Numbered from the stretch's first letter, positions 51,547-60,513 are shown. The stretch: 64,000 nucleotides of DNA from Herpetosiphon giganteus (GCF_016907925.1 NZ_JAFBCZ010000022.1:1-64000); one strand, 5' to 3'. Numbers and translations: made by a program. Notes: generated from the letters alone by a model not told the origin.

Positions 51547-51750
51547 ATGCGTGATATAGTGCTGATTCTGATTTTTAGCGTGGTAGCAATACTGCAACTT
51601 CGCTATCCTAAGCTATTTTTTCAACTGACTTTTTTTCGCGACCCCAGCCAGGCAACTCCAGCCCATTACGCATTACTCCGAGGCATTGCTCTATTTAATC
51701 TTGTTCTTGTGCTGATACTGCTTAGTTGTGTAATCTTGGTATTTATCTGA
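51547..51750 (+). CDS. Small two-helix membrane protein
   Basis: 67 residues with AGGAG upstream. Two hydrophobic segments (IVLILIFSVVAILQLRYP and LFNLVLVLILLSCVILVFI) flank a short polar loop (FFRDPSQATPAHYALLRG). Unknown function. The 235-bp gap upstream is AT-rich and contains no other signal I can name. Confidence 0.6.
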   Translation: MRDIVLILIFSVVAILQLRYPKLFFQLTFFRDPSQATPAHYALLRGIALFNLVLVLILLSCVILVFI

Positions 51751-51810
51751 GCACGATTGAGTGATTTGGTGAATGAGATTTGCATAGGTTTCAGCGCTCA
51801 CTCTGCATGG

Positions 51811-52215
51811 TTAAGTCAGATAGACACTGGTTTTGCAAATTGGACAGATTCCCTGCTTGAGATTACAGTAGAGTTGCGTGCCACAGGTGCGGCAGATTGC
51901 GAATTGACAAAACCCATGATCAGGGCCAACCCATGCTGGATCTACCTGTGTGTTATATGTTTCGTTATAGGTGGCGAAATCAGGATAGGCAATCGCGTGG
52001 ATTTCCCATGGCTCCCAAGCAAGGGTTCCATCGGGCATTTGCTCATAGAGCCGGGTCGCGCTTCCTAGGAAAAAATGCGATTGGACAATCGGAACATCGG
52101 TTCCGGTTAATGTTCGATCGGCAAAAACTCGTTGCAGAATTGCTAGTAACACTTCATCAGGAGCCGCTTGCAAGGTTTCAATCAGCGCATAGTGGTCAGG
52201 TGTGAGGCTATCCAT
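51811..52215 (-). CDS. Zinc-ribbon-tailed hypothetical protein
   Basis: 134 residues. A helical N-terminus (PDHYALIETLQAAPDEVLLA) and a central aromatic stretch (MPDGTLAWEPWEIHAIAYPD) are followed by a C-terminal CRTCGTQLYCNLKQGICPIC with two CxxC knuckles that should bind zinc. GAAGGAA lies before the ATG. No family recognised. Confidence 0.65.
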   Translation of the reverse strand: MDSLTPDHYALIETLQAAPDEVLLAILQRVFADRTLTGTDVPIVQSHFFLGSATRLYEQMPDGTLAWEPWEIHAIAYPDFATYNETYNTQVDPAWVGPDHGFCQFAICRTCGTQLYCNLKQGICPICKTSVYLT

Positions 52216-52305
52216 AAAACTTTTTCCTTCTCCAATTCTATTATTAATCTAATTTAGCAGAGTGCAATGATTTGAATATCGGTCGTTTGTTGTAGGCGGT
52301 ATGCC

Positions 52306-52338
52306 AAAGGCTCCTCGTCTATAACGAGGAGCCTTTAA
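52306..52338 (-). terminator. Bidirectional terminator after the VOC gene
   Basis: AAAGGCTCCTCGT and ACGAGGAGCCTTT form a perfect 13-bp stem around CTATA. It lies just beyond the VOC stop on the minus strand. Confidence 0.82.
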
Positions 52339-52363
52339 TTTAGGGGCTTTTGATGATTACTGT

Positions 52364-52807
52364 TTAGGCGACATCAAAGCTCCATGTAACCCCAAAGCGA
52401 TCGGTCAGCATCCCAAAGAGCTGTGCCCATGGCGATTGGGCGATTGGCTCGATGATTGTTGCCTCAACTGCTAGTTGCTCCCACAGTTCCAACAATTCGT
52501 TGGGCTGCTCGCCGCGCAAGGCAATAAAAAATGGTGCTTGGGTGATCGTCATGCCATGTTCGCGGTAGGTTGTCGGTTGCGCTGTTGGCGCTGCTGGAGT
52601 TGGCACATCGTAGGCCATGAGTTGAAAGCCGCTATCGGCAATAACTTGGCCCCACACAATCTGATTGGCAAGTGGCGTTGTTTGAGGTGCACCAAAATCG
52701 CCGTAGGTTCGCACTGTTAGTGTACCGCCAAATACGGCCTGATAAAATTCGAGCGCTTGGCGAGCATTGCCATGAAAGTTCAAATGGGTAATTGCGGTGA
52801 TCGACAT
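52364..52807 (-). CDS. VOC-superfamily protein (PhnB-like)
   Basis: 147 residues from ATG 52807 (MSITAITHLNFHGNARQALE), which follows AAGGAG. The pattern FYQAVFGGTLTVRTYGDFG, FQLMAYDV and SPWAQLFGMLTDRFGVTWSF is that of PhnB/YjdN-like glyoxalase-fold proteins. These often lack some metal ligands and have no assigned reaction. Divergent from a WYL regulator, which probably controls it. Confidence 0.85.
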   Translation of the reverse strand: MSITAITHLNFHGNARQALEFYQAVFGGTLTVRTYGDFGAPQTTPLANQIVWGQVIADSGFQLMAYDVPTPAAPTAQPTTYREHGMTITQAPFFIALRGEQPNELLELWEQLAVEATIIEPIAQSPWAQLFGMLTDRFGVTWSFDVA

Positions 52808-52928
52808 CGAATGGCTCCTTGCTTGATGATTGCTGAAATGAGCAGCGACAGCACAACAACTGCTATCTACCAATGAGTATAGAGTATGATTAGGTCAGAA
52901 TCAGTCCTAATTAATGAAAGATACGTGT

Positions 52929-53879
52929 ATGTATAGTCCAACCACCCGTTTATTGACGATCCTCGAATTATTGCAATCGCATCGCCAGTTGAGCGGTTCG
53001 CAACTGGCCAGTCGGCTTGAAATTAGCTCGCGCTCAATCCGGCGCTATATTGTGATGTTGCAGGATATGGGGATTCCAATCGAGGCTGAGCGTGGCCCAG
53101 ATGGAGCCTACTATCTCGGGCGAGGGGTTAAACTGCCGCCGCTGATGATCACCAATCAAGAGGCAAGCGCCTTGGTGCTGGGCTTACTCGTGCTTCAGGC
53201 CTTTCATTTTCCAGTCGAGTTGGTGGCAATTGAGGGTGCGTTGGCCAAGCTTGAGCGGGTTATGCCCGAAGCGCTCTTAGAGCAAGTGCGCGCCTTGCAA
53301 GCAGCGTTGAGTTTTAATGTTAAGGCCTCACCAACCGCATTGCAGCCAAACGTGGTTGGGCGCTTGAGTTTGGCGGTGCATACATGTCAGTCGCTGAGCA
53401 TGCGCTATATGTCACTCAACGGAGCTGAATCAACCAGACTGTTTGATCCATATGGAGTTGTGTATTATCAGGGGTTTTGGTATGCGGTGGGCTATTGCCA
53501 TACGCGCCGCGATTTGCGCACCTTTCGGCTTGATCGAATCAGCGAGCTACAAGCAACAGATCAAACATTCGCCAAGCCTGTGGGTTTTGATCCTATCCAA
53601 TATGTGCACACTTCATTTGCTACCATGCCTGGCCAATATCCGATTGAGATTGTGCTTGAGGCTAGTATGAGCCACGTGCAGCAGGTGCTGCCGCCCGCTG
53701 CTGGCAGCTTCGAAGCAACCCCAGCAGGCATTATTTGGCGGCGTGAGGTCGCTGATTTATGGCCCACCGCCCATCTTCTACTCCAATTTGATTTTCCTGT
53801 GAACATTCGTCAGCCCGCCGAGCTACGCACGATTATGCAGCAACTTGCAGCTAAAGCGTTGCGTTTATCGGAAGAATAG
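52929..53879 (+). CDS. WYL-domain transcriptional regulator, second copy
   Basis: 316 residues from ATG 52929 (MYSPTTRLLTILELLQSHRQ); an in-frame ATG at 52914 precedes it. The HTH reads LSGSQLASRLEISSRSIRRY and the wing PIEAERGPDGAYYLGRG. The WYL domain has YYQGFWYAVGYCHTRRDLRT and FRLDRISELQ. Its N-terminus is the standard one for YafY-type repressors paired with VOC or hydrolase genes. The divergent gap to the VOC gene is 121 bases. Confidence 0.87.
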   Translation: MYSPTTRLLTILELLQSHRQLSGSQLASRLEISSRSIRRYIVMLQDMGIPIEAERGPDGAYYLGRGVKLPPLMITNQEASALVLGLLVLQAFHFPVELVAIEGALAKLERVMPEALLEQVRALQAALSFNVKASPTALQPNVVGRLSLAVHTCQSLSMRYMSLNGAESTRLFDPYGVVYYQGFWYAVGYCHTRRDLRTFRLDRISELQATDQTFAKPVGFDPIQYVHTSFATMPGQYPIEIVLEASMSHVQQVLPPAAGSFEATPAGIIWRREVADLWPTAHLLLQFDFPVNIRQPAELRTIMQQLAAKALRLSEE

Positions 53880-53971
53880 TCTGTTGTACAAATTGATAAA
53901 TTGATTTTTCGAACTAAACATAGGATTATAGCCACGCCATAGAATAGAGATTTTTGAATTGAGGCAACATC

Positions 53972-54478
53972 ATGCGACGCTGGCTAGGTATTGGAATCGG
54001 ATTGATTGTGCTGGTTGGGATTGGCTGGTTTGTAATTAACGGGTTTGCTGCGGCGGAACCTCGGCGCGCGGTGTATCGCGGCTCAGCGGCAAGTATTGCA
54101 TTGCGGGGCGATGCATTTACGAAGGCAGGCGTGACGGTGCAATCAACGAGCGATCCGCTACCAACCTATCCATTGAGCATCCTCTATCTTGATGCAGAAG
54201 CACTCAATCTGATTGATCTGGAGTGGCTACGAACACGCTATGAACGTGAAACTATGATTGTTGGGGTTGATGTGCAAGCGATCGTCTTGAGTGCAGGCCT
54301 AAACAGTCCGTTGACGGCGGACAATCTGGAATTGCGCGACAATCAGATTATTACATCGACCGCCTTGAAAATAAACGGAATCTTTAAGAATGGCGAAAGC
54401 CTCGGCGTAAGCTATGCTCCTAACATTAGCCGCTTGATTAGCGAAACTCAGGAAGAATATCGCCGAAGTACCGAGTGA
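53972..54478 (+). CDS. Membrane-anchored protein, unknown function
   Basis: 168 residues. One N-terminal hydrophobic helix (WLGIGIGLIVLVGIGWFVIN), then an extracellular alpha/beta part with IVGVDVQAIVLSAGLNSPLT and a polar C-terminus. No domain recognised. GAGGCAAC lies before the ATG. Upstream of a P450 gene by 88 bases, same direction. Confidence 0.65.
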   Translation: MRRWLGIGIGLIVLVGIGWFVINGFAAAEPRRAVYRGSAASIALRGDAFTKAGVTVQSTSDPLPTYPLSILYLDAEALNLIDLEWLRTRYERETMIVGVDVQAIVLSAGLNSPLTADNLELRDNQIITSTALKINGIFKNGESLGVSYAPNISRLISETQEEYRRSTE

Positions 54479-54566
54479 TGGTGGCAGGCCGATAATCGTA
54501 TACAAACGCTCCAGAATCAACTACTATGAAGCCGAGATGCTTTTGGTTGTGTCAAGGAGAATTTGG

Positions 54567-55802
54567 ATGCAGCATTTAGCGCAAGAACAAAAACCAATTC
54601 CTGCAATTATCAACTTAACTGATCGCCAGTTTAAGGCTGATCCATTTACGGTGTATGCCCGTTTGCGCCGCGATCAGCCAGTGGCCAAAGCCAGACTTGG
54701 CTCGCTGCAAACCTGGATCGTGACCCGCTACGCTGATGTGGTTGAGATTCTGAAAAATGATCGGCTCTTTGTCAAAAACTATAAAAACGCCCAATCGTTG
54801 GAGCAGCAACGCAAACGGCCTTGGATGCCCAAACTCTTTGAGGCGCTTGAATCGAATATGCTCGATCAAGATAGCCCTGACCATGGCCGCTTGCGCGCAT
54901 TAGTGCATAAAGCCTTCACACCCCAACGGGTCGAGGAAATGCGCCCGCGCATTCAACAGATTGCCGAAGCCTTATTAATGAGCACCCAACAACGTGGCCG
55001 AGGCGATTTGATTGCCGATTTTGCCTTGCCATTGCCGCTCACAGTCATCGTTGAATTATTGGGTATTCCCAGCGAAGATCGCCAGAAATTTCATCGCTGG
55101 TCAAAATATGTTTTGAGCACGCCAACGATTGGCAATGTGCTGTTGGCAATTCCCGCGATTATGGCGCAGATGAAATATCTGAAACTGTTATTTGCCCAAC
55201 GCCGCAACGAACCGCAAGCTGATTTGCTGACCGCCTTGGTGCAGGCCGAAGCTGATGGCGATCGGTTCAGCGAAGACGAATTGGTGGCGATGGTCTTTTT
55301 GTTGATGCTGGCTGGCCATGAAACAACCGTCAATTTGCTTTCATCGGGCACGTTGGCCTTGTTGCAAAATCCTGAGCAATTGGCCTTATTGCGCCGTTCG
55401 CCAGAGCTGATCAAATCGGCAGTTGAGGAGTTAGTGCGGTTTACGGCTCCGGTTGAAACCGCCACCGAGCGCTATGCCGCCGAAGATGTAATCGTTGCCG
55501 ATACCAAAATTGCCAAAGGCGATCTGCTATTGGTTGCGTTGGCCTCGGCCAATCGTGATGAGCAGCAATTTTCTCATCCTGATGAACTAGACATAACACG
55601 TGAAAAAAATCGTCATGTTGGCTTTGGGCTGGGCATTCACTACTGTTTAGGAGCGCCATTAGCCCGTATGGAAGCCCAAATTGGGCTGCGATTGCTGTTT
55701 GATCTGCGGCCAAATTTGCGTTTGGCAGTGCCCGCTGCGCAATTGCGCTGGCGCTCAACCGCTGTTGTGCGTGGCTTGCAAAGCTTGCCAGTTGCATGGT
55801 AA
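54567..55802 (+). CDS. Cytochrome P450
   Basis: 411 residues from ATG 54567 after AAGGAG. I-helix oxygen-binding motif LAGHETTVNLL, ExxR in AVEELVRF, the PERF-region arginine in ATERYA, and the heme loop FGLGIHYCLGAPLARMEAQ with the cysteine ligand. It is of the soluble bacterial class that needs ferredoxin; no redox partner or biosynthetic genes are adjacent, so the substrate is unknown. A terminator follows. Confidence 0.92.
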   Translation: MQHLAQEQKPIPAIINLTDRQFKADPFTVYARLRRDQPVAKARLGSLQTWIVTRYADVVEILKNDRLFVKNYKNAQSLEQQRKRPWMPKLFEALESNMLDQDSPDHGRLRALVHKAFTPQRVEEMRPRIQQIAEALLMSTQQRGRGDLIADFALPLPLTVIVELLGIPSEDRQKFHRWSKYVLSTPTIGNVLLAIPAIMAQMKYLKLLFAQRRNEPQADLLTALVQAEADGDRFSEDELVAMVFLLMLAGHETTVNLLSSGTLALLQNPEQLALLRRSPELIKSAVEELVRFTAPVETATERYAAEDVIVADTKIAKGDLLLVALASANRDEQQFSHPDELDITREKNRHVGFGLGIHYCLGAPLARMEAQIGLRLLFDLRPNLRLAVPAAQLRWRSTAVVRGLQSLPVAW

Positions 55803-55826
55803 TGGTTTAAATAGCACTAAAATACG

Positions 55827-55866
55827 AAGCAGCGCCAGCAACTATTCGATTGCTGACGCTGCTTGC
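55827..55866 (+). terminator. Terminator after the P450 gene
   Basis: GAAGCAGCGCCAGCAA and TTGCTGACGCTGCTT pair with one mismatch around CTATTCGA. It lies between convergent genes. Confidence 0.75.
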
Positions 55867-55891
55867 TACTCAACATAACGATAATTTGGGT

Positions 55892-56716
55892 TTACTTGTA
55901 GCTTTGTAAAAAAGCCAGCAAGTCGCTGGTGACTTGGGTTTTGTGGCTGGCTAAAAGGCCATGCGGCGCATCGTCGTACTCATGAACTTGGGCGTTGGGT
56001 AGGGCTGCGGCAACCGCGCGGGCGGTTGGCTCAATTGGCACAATCGCATCGCCAGTTCCATGAATCACCAAGGTCGGCACGCTGATTGCCGCCAGATCTG
56101 GCCGAAAATCGGTTTGTGAAAACGCCGTAATACACTCGAGAGTTGCTTTAAGGCCAGCCTGCATGGCCAATTGTTGCGACCAAGCAATCACTTCAGGGCT
56201 GACAGGCCGACTAATCACACCGACTCCATAAAAATCTTTGAAGAAGGTAGCATAAAAGGCGGCCCGATCTTTGGTGATTTGGGCTTGCATGGTTTCAAAC
56301 ACGCTTGCTGCAACGCCGTCGGGATTATCATCGCTGCGCAAAAGATACGGTACAACCGAGCCAATCAGGGCCGCTTGCGCAACATGTGCACCCTTGTGGC
56401 GTTGAAAATAGCGGGCCACTTCGCCGCCGCCCATCGAAAACCCAACCAGCGTTGCTTGGGTTGCATTGGTCGCAGTAAGCACATCGGCGAGATCGTCGGC
56501 AAAGGTATCGTAGTCATAGCCTGTCCATGGTTGCTCAGAGCGGCCAAAGCCTCGTCGATCGTAGGCAATCACCTCAAATCCCGCTGCCGCAATCGGCAAT
56601 GCCACATCATCCCAGGTATCGGCAGTCAAGGGCCAGCCATGAATCAAGATGACTGGTCGACCTGAACCCCAGCGTTTGGCATACAGCTGAACCCCATCAC
56701 GGGTTGTAATCTGCAT
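55892..56716 (-). CDS. Alpha/beta hydrolase, haloperoxidase-like
   Basis: 274 residues from ATG 56716 (MQITTRDGVQLYAKRWGSGR) with AAGGAG upstream. The nucleophile elbow is GFSMGGGEVARYF, the acid is in HGTGDAIVPIEP and the His in YDDAPHGLLASH. HGWPLTADTWDDV is the oxyanion strand. This sequence set is typical of the non-heme chloroperoxidase/arylesterase group. Substrate unknown. Confidence 0.88.
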   Translation of the reverse strand: MQITTRDGVQLYAKRWGSGRPVILIHGWPLTADTWDDVALPIAAAGFEVIAYDRRGFGRSEQPWTGYDYDTFADDLADVLTATNATQATLVGFSMGGGEVARYFQRHKGAHVAQAALIGSVVPYLLRSDDNPDGVAASVFETMQAQITKDRAAFYATFFKDFYGVGVISRPVSPEVIAWSQQLAMQAGLKATLECITAFSQTDFRPDLAAISVPTLVIHGTGDAIVPIEPTARAVAAALPNAQVHEYDDAPHGLLASHKTQVTSDLLAFLQSYK

Positions 56717-56797
56717 AAACATACTCCTTGTTCTTTCATCTTATGCTGGTGATGCATAATGCTGCTGCCCTTCAAGCACGATATATACCAATGGCTG

Positions 56798-57661
56798 CTA
56801 AAAGCCCTGATAGGCAGCGCTAATTGGCTGAATTGCAAAGCCATACTGAGCCAATGCTGCTGCAATGCCATCCTGTAGGTGCGCACTAATATGCACATGC
56901 GCTAGCTGAACACCTAATTGAGTCAGCGTTTGCGCCATCGTTCCATCAATCCCTACCAAAAGCACAGCGGCACCTAGCAGAGTAACTGCTTTGGTCATTT
57001 GCACAATTTGGTTGACGCTAGTTGGGTCAATTTCAGGCACACCCGTCAGATCAATAATGACTTGTTCTGCTTGCCAATCGACAATTGCGGTCAACAGATC
57101 TTCGGTCAATTCTTGGGCACGAATCGTATCCATCTGGCCAATTACTGGAACGACGAGAATCCCATCGTAGACCGGCATAATTGGCATCGAGCGTTCGCGT
57201 AAGAGTGAAACTAGCCGCTCTTGATCGGCCAGACTTGTGCGCAGGGCTTGCTCACGCTCGGTCGCATAAACCACAAAACATGCGGTGCTATCGCGCAACA
57301 CAAGATCATGGACGGCGGCCTGAAGCGTAGGATACTCGGGATCATCAAGTGGATAGCTGTTGTTGAGCATATTGGTCAGCGCGGTTGCGATAATCTGGAT
57401 AATCACCGCAATTGATTCCGGGGTATAGTCTGGGTCATGCACGCGAAGCTTGGTCATGCGCTCGGCGAAAATTTCAATTGGTTGGGTTTCCGCGAAGTGA
57501 GCAATAACATTCTCGGCGATTACCCCTGCCAAGCGCGAGCAATCGTTTGCGGTCATTGCCGCATAGATTGTGCCCTCGGCGGCAGCAATGCCAGCGGTAA
57601 GCAGGCTACAAAATTTGGCATGATCGGTGGTTAACATGGTGGCTAAGCGCTGGTTGATCAC
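56798..57661 (-). CDS. RsbR-like STAS-domain protein
   Basis: 287 residues from the GTG at 57661 with AAGGGAG five bases upstream; an ATG at 57697 is possible. The N-terminal 140 residues are a globin-like helical bundle (SRLAGVIAENVIAHFAETQP), followed by a linker helix and a STAS domain (MPVYDGILVVPVIGQMDTIR, EQVIIDLTGVPEIDPTSVNQ, GAAVLLVGIDGTMAQTLTQL). The serine/threonine position of RsbR paralogues is at PTS in EIDPTSV. It should form part of a stressosome-like switch, but no RsbS or RsbT partner is nearby. Confidence 0.82.
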   Translation of the reverse strand: MINQRLATMLTTDHAKFCSLLTAGIAAAEGTIYAAMTANDCSRLAGVIAENVIAHFAETQPIEIFAERMTKLRVHDPDYTPESIAVIIQIIATALTNMLNNSYPLDDPEYPTLQAAVHDLVLRDSTACFVVYATEREQALRTSLADQERLVSLLRERSMPIMPVYDGILVVPVIGQMDTIRAQELTEDLLTAIVDWQAEQVIIDLTGVPEIDPTSVNQIVQMTKAVTLLGAAVLLVGIDGTMAQTLTQLGVQLAHVHISAHLQDGIAAALAQYGFAIQPISAAYQGF

Positions 57662-57821
57662 AAAAACTCCCTTGTTGTGAAGTGCTGTGAGAGGCATAAA
57701 GCAAGCTCAATACCAAGCCTAGAGCGCTCGTTAATCTGTTGTTGATAATTATTCGAAGCAGCGGCAACGCTATGTATAGCAATAGCGTTGCCACAAATAC
57801 GTTAAGTGGTTTTTGGTTGAT

Positions 57822-58214
57822 TTAGTGCAGGATTGCGCCCAAGATTGCGCCAGCAGCAATGCCTTTGATCCAGCCACCAGCGAGCCAGCCAAGCGCCAAT
57901 TTTCGGGGAATTGGCATATGGATATAGGTTCCGCCACCAGAGCCAATGCCGAGGGCCAATCCAAGCAATGCCCCAAAGCCAAGCCCACTTGGCAGCGATT
58001 TTGGATTAATCAGCAGCCAATAGGTTGCGATAAAGATGCTAATTAAGATGAAGGTTACTGCGGAGATTAACGGCGTATTGAGTTGATCGAATGGTCGCCA
58101 GAGGGTCGGATTTTCGTCATACAGCGGGCGCAGAAAAAGCCGATGCAGAAGTATATCGAGCACCGTCCAAGCAACGAGGATAGCGAAGCCAGTCAACACA
58201 AAGCGAATGATCAT
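57822..58214 (-). CDS. Small multi-pass membrane protein
   Basis: 130 residues with about four hydrophobic helices (FVLTGFAILVAWTVLDILLH; LISAVTFILISIFIATYWLL; GLGFGALLGLALGIGSGG; LALGWLAGGWIKGIAAGAIL). The glycine-rich third and fourth helices resemble DUF1761-like integral membrane proteins, but I do not claim the family. ATG at 58214 follows AAGGAG. Confidence 0.7.
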   Translation of the reverse strand: MIIRFVLTGFAILVAWTVLDILLHRLFLRPLYDENPTLWRPFDQLNTPLISAVTFILISIFIATYWLLINPKSLPSGLGFGALLGLALGIGSGGGTYIHMPIPRKLALGWLAGGWIKGIAAGAILGAILH

Positions 58215-58351
58215 GTGATGCTCCTTGCTATGAAGTAGTTTCTGTGAAAACTATCACATCAGCCGAAGAAGCGTCAAGCAAGGGAACATTCTCGCCCAAG
58301 CTGACGTTGTGTTATCCATAAACAGATTTATATTATGTAGGAGAAACTCGT

Positions 58352-58807
58352 ATGCGTCACATACTATCTATACTAGTTGCTAGCATCCTGATCATTGGCT
58401 GTGGAACCACCAATAGCCCAACAGCTCAACCAACCACCGTACCGACAATCAATCCTGAAGCGAACCAGGCAAATTTAATTGGCTCGCGCTGGAACGTGTT
58501 AACAATTAATGGCCAACCCTTAGTTGGGCAAAATGCCTTGCCATTCACCATTGAATCAGCCAGCACCGTATCAGGGAATAGTGGCTGTAATTCCTATGGT
58601 GGGCCAATCAGTATTGATGGCTCAACGATGCAGATTGGGCCGCTTGTTTCGACGTTAATGGCCTGTGCCGACAATGATGTTCAAACCCAAGAAATTGCCC
58701 TGCTACGCGCATTTGAGCAAGTCCGCAGCTATCAACAAACCGACGCAAACTTAAGTTTGCTTGATGAGCAGGGAACCGTCGTGGTGACACTTGCCAAACA
58801 ACCCTAG
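58352..58807 (+). CDS. META-domain lipoprotein (HslJ-like)
   Basis: 151 residues. Lipoprotein signal with lipobox LIIGC, then a META/HslJ-type domain: LIGSRWNVLTINGQPLVG, FTIESASTVSGNSGCNSYGG, and MACADNDVQTQEIALLRAFE. META proteins are surface or periplasmic and linked to stress tolerance, but their activity is unclear. TAGGAG precedes the ATG. Monocistronic. Confidence 0.87.
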   Translation: MRHILSILVASILIIGCGTTNSPTAQPTTVPTINPEANQANLIGSRWNVLTINGQPLVGQNALPFTIESASTVSGNSGCNSYGGPISIDGSTMQIGPLVSTLMACADNDVQTQEIALLRAFEQVRSYQQTDANLSLLDEQGTVVVTLAKQP

Positions 58808-58849
58808 TCAAACGAAGATATATTTTTATTGACATAATGATTATTGAAT

Positions 58850-59152
58850 TTATGACCTAACGAGAGAAGGGAGTGGAGGAATGAAACCCATCATTGCTCG
58901 CGAATGCTCCCGTTTTAGCGCCCATTGGCTCCATATAGTGTACTCATTGAAAAATACAGCCCTGATGATTTCCTCCCATGGAATCAGATCAAGATCATCG
59001 GTCATCAAACCTCCCGATAACGACAGCCCTTCATAGATTTTGCCGCGCTGGGCATCAGGCTCGAGGAAACTAATCCAACCGACGATAGTTTCACCTGGAA
59101 AGGCTATCCGATCATCTGCTAGCATAGCATGCTGGGTAATGTCAACCAGCAC
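58850..59152 (-). CDS. Hypothetical protein, possibly 5' truncated
   Basis: 100 residues. Sequence DRIAFPGETIVGWISFLEPD, KIYEGLSLSGGLMTDDLDLI looks coding, but the start codon is weak (near a GTG/TTG cluster, no ribosome binding site) and the N-terminal part may be missing. No family recognised. Confidence 0.45.
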   Translation of the reverse strand: MLVDITQHAMLADDRIAFPGETIVGWISFLEPDAQRGKIYEGLSLSGGLMTDDLDLIPWEEIIRAVFFNEYTIWSQWALKREHSRAMMGFIPPLPSLVRS

Positions 59153-59167
59153 TGTAAGAAATTATAT

Positions 59168-59180
59168 TTACATAATAAAA
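59168..59180. promoter_or_regulatory. Recurrent AT-rich element TTTACATAATAAA, copy 3
   Basis: Third exact copy of the 13-mer, 94 bases upstream of the MOSC fusion gene. It may be part of that gene's promoter. Confidence 0.5.
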
Positions 59181-59273
59181 AAAGCTTTTTCTGTTTGGCT
59201 TGATCCACTATAATTGCCAGTGCAGTCTCTGCCCGTAACCAGCATATGCGTGCTTATCACAAAGGATTGTGCA

Positions 59274-60044
59274 ATGTCGCGAGCTACGATTCAGGCGCTC
59301 TTTCTCAAACCAGCCAAGGGTCAGGCGCTGGTTGATGTCAGCGCAATTGGCATGACCATGCAGCAAGGCCATGGAATTGTTGGCGATTGTCAGGGTCATC
59401 CTTTGAGTCCTCGGCAAGTGTTAGTGCTCCGGCGCGAAGATCTTGATGCGTTTAATCTGCACGCAGGCGATTTGCGCGAAAATATTGTGCTAGCAGGGCT
59501 GCCAGAGGCTGAATTCGTGCCCGGTGCAGTGCTGCATGGAGGCAAGTGCGTGCAAATTCGGCTTACTTTTCATTGTGAACCGTGTAAGCGAATCGCCCAT
59601 GTACTTGGCAGGCCAATTAAGGAGATTGTTGGCAAACGCGGAATTTTAGGAACGGTGCTTGCTGGTGGTGAGCTACGTTGTGGCGATGCGGTCCTTGTTG
59701 GCGCGGAGACTCTGCCGCCACTTTCGAATGTACCCTATAACCGATTTTTGAGCTTTATTGCTTCCGTTCCCTATGCTAAAGTTGTAAGCTACAAAGAAAT
59801 TGTGCTTGGGATGGGCGTAGCAAACAGTTTTATGCGGGTTATTCCGCACTATCTGCAAAAAACAGCGCCCGAGCACTATCCGATTCATCGGGTGGTTGAT
59901 ACACAAGGTCGGCTGCTGCCTCACTATATTCCGAACCAAATTGAAGCTTTGCAGGCTGAAGGTATCGCGGTAGTTAAGCTTGATAGCATTGAACCAGCAG
60001 GGTATCAACTCGATCTTAAGCGCTATGGGTGGCGTGGAAAATAG
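59274..60044 (+). CDS. MOSC domain fused to an alkyltransferase-like domain
   Basis: 256 residues from ATG 59274 after AAAGGA. Residues about 8-143 form a MOSC domain, the C-terminal fold of molybdenum-cofactor sulfurase-like proteins (GIVGDCQGHPLSPRQVLVLR, NLHAGDLRENIVLAGL, and the conserved Cys104 in FHCEPCKR). Residues about 153-232 match the DNA-binding half of O6-alkylguanine-DNA alkyltransferase (FLSFIASVPYAKVVSYKEIV, Arg188 in the arginine-finger place, YPIHRVVDTQGRL). The alkyl-accepting cysteine of PCHRV is replaced by Ile204, as in alkyltransferase-like (ATL) proteins, which bind damaged DNA without repairing it. A fusion of the two is unusual. Confidence 0.83.
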   Translation: MSRATIQALFLKPAKGQALVDVSAIGMTMQQGHGIVGDCQGHPLSPRQVLVLRREDLDAFNLHAGDLRENIVLAGLPEAEFVPGAVLHGGKCVQIRLTFHCEPCKRIAHVLGRPIKEIVGKRGILGTVLAGGELRCGDAVLVGAETLPPLSNVPYNRFLSFIASVPYAKVVSYKEIVLGMGVANSFMRVIPHYLQKTAPEHYPIHRVVDTQGRLLPHYIPNQIEALQAEGIAVVKLDSIEPAGYQLDLKRYGWRGK

Positions 60045-60092
60045 CGCAACCAGCGGCGATTCTTCACAAATAGCGATTCAGAAAGGATCTGT

Positions 60093-60305
60093 ATGACGAA
60101 GGAACCAGCGGTTAAAGGCCCAGCTTCCTATTTTCCAGCAATCGAAAAAACCTATGGCCATTCGATTGATCATTGGATGACGATTCTCGCTGGCATGACG
60201 GACAAAACCCATATGCAGATGGTTGCTGCTTTGAAGGCCGAGTATGCTATGGGCCATGGCCATGCGAATGCGCTGGTTGCCTATTATCGCGCCCAAAAGC
60301 AATAG
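60093..60305 (+). CDS. DUF4287-family small protein
   Basis: 70 residues: YFPAIEKTYGHSIDHWMTIL followed by THMQMVAALKAEYAMGHGHA and NALVAYYRAQ. This short helical pattern is that of DUF4287. GAAAGGA lies before the ATG. It follows the MOSC fusion by 48 bases in the same direction. Confidence 0.78.
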   Translation: MTKEPAVKGPASYFPAIEKTYGHSIDHWMTILAGMTDKTHMQMVAALKAEYAMGHGHANALVAYYRAQKQ

Positions 60306-60513
60306 ATCTGAACGCTCGTGACGGTCTTGTGCCCTGCATCACGTATGAGAAAAACAGCGTAATCCTGTTATTGATCTGCTTGTTAAGTATAAAAGATGGC
60401 TTGTTGGATTTGCTAATCACGTTCAACCATTTCTGCTTGATGATAGCGAGCAGATGTTCAGGAGTAGGAATACCTGATCGATTCCAGATCTGTTCCAACT
60501 CATCTTTTTTAAA
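60306..60513. other. Intergenic stretch with no supported gene
   Basis: A minus-strand frame here (DELEQIWNRSGIPTPEHLLA) looks faintly coding but has no proper start and may be the relic of another gene. No other signal found. Confidence 0.4.

Noticed and set aside
60247-60498. Minus-strand frame opposite the DUF4287 gene (LEQIWNRSGIPTPEHLL)
   Set aside because: Partly coding-like, but it has no start codon with a binding site and reads through the antisense of a real gene. At most a relic, mentioned in the gap entry.
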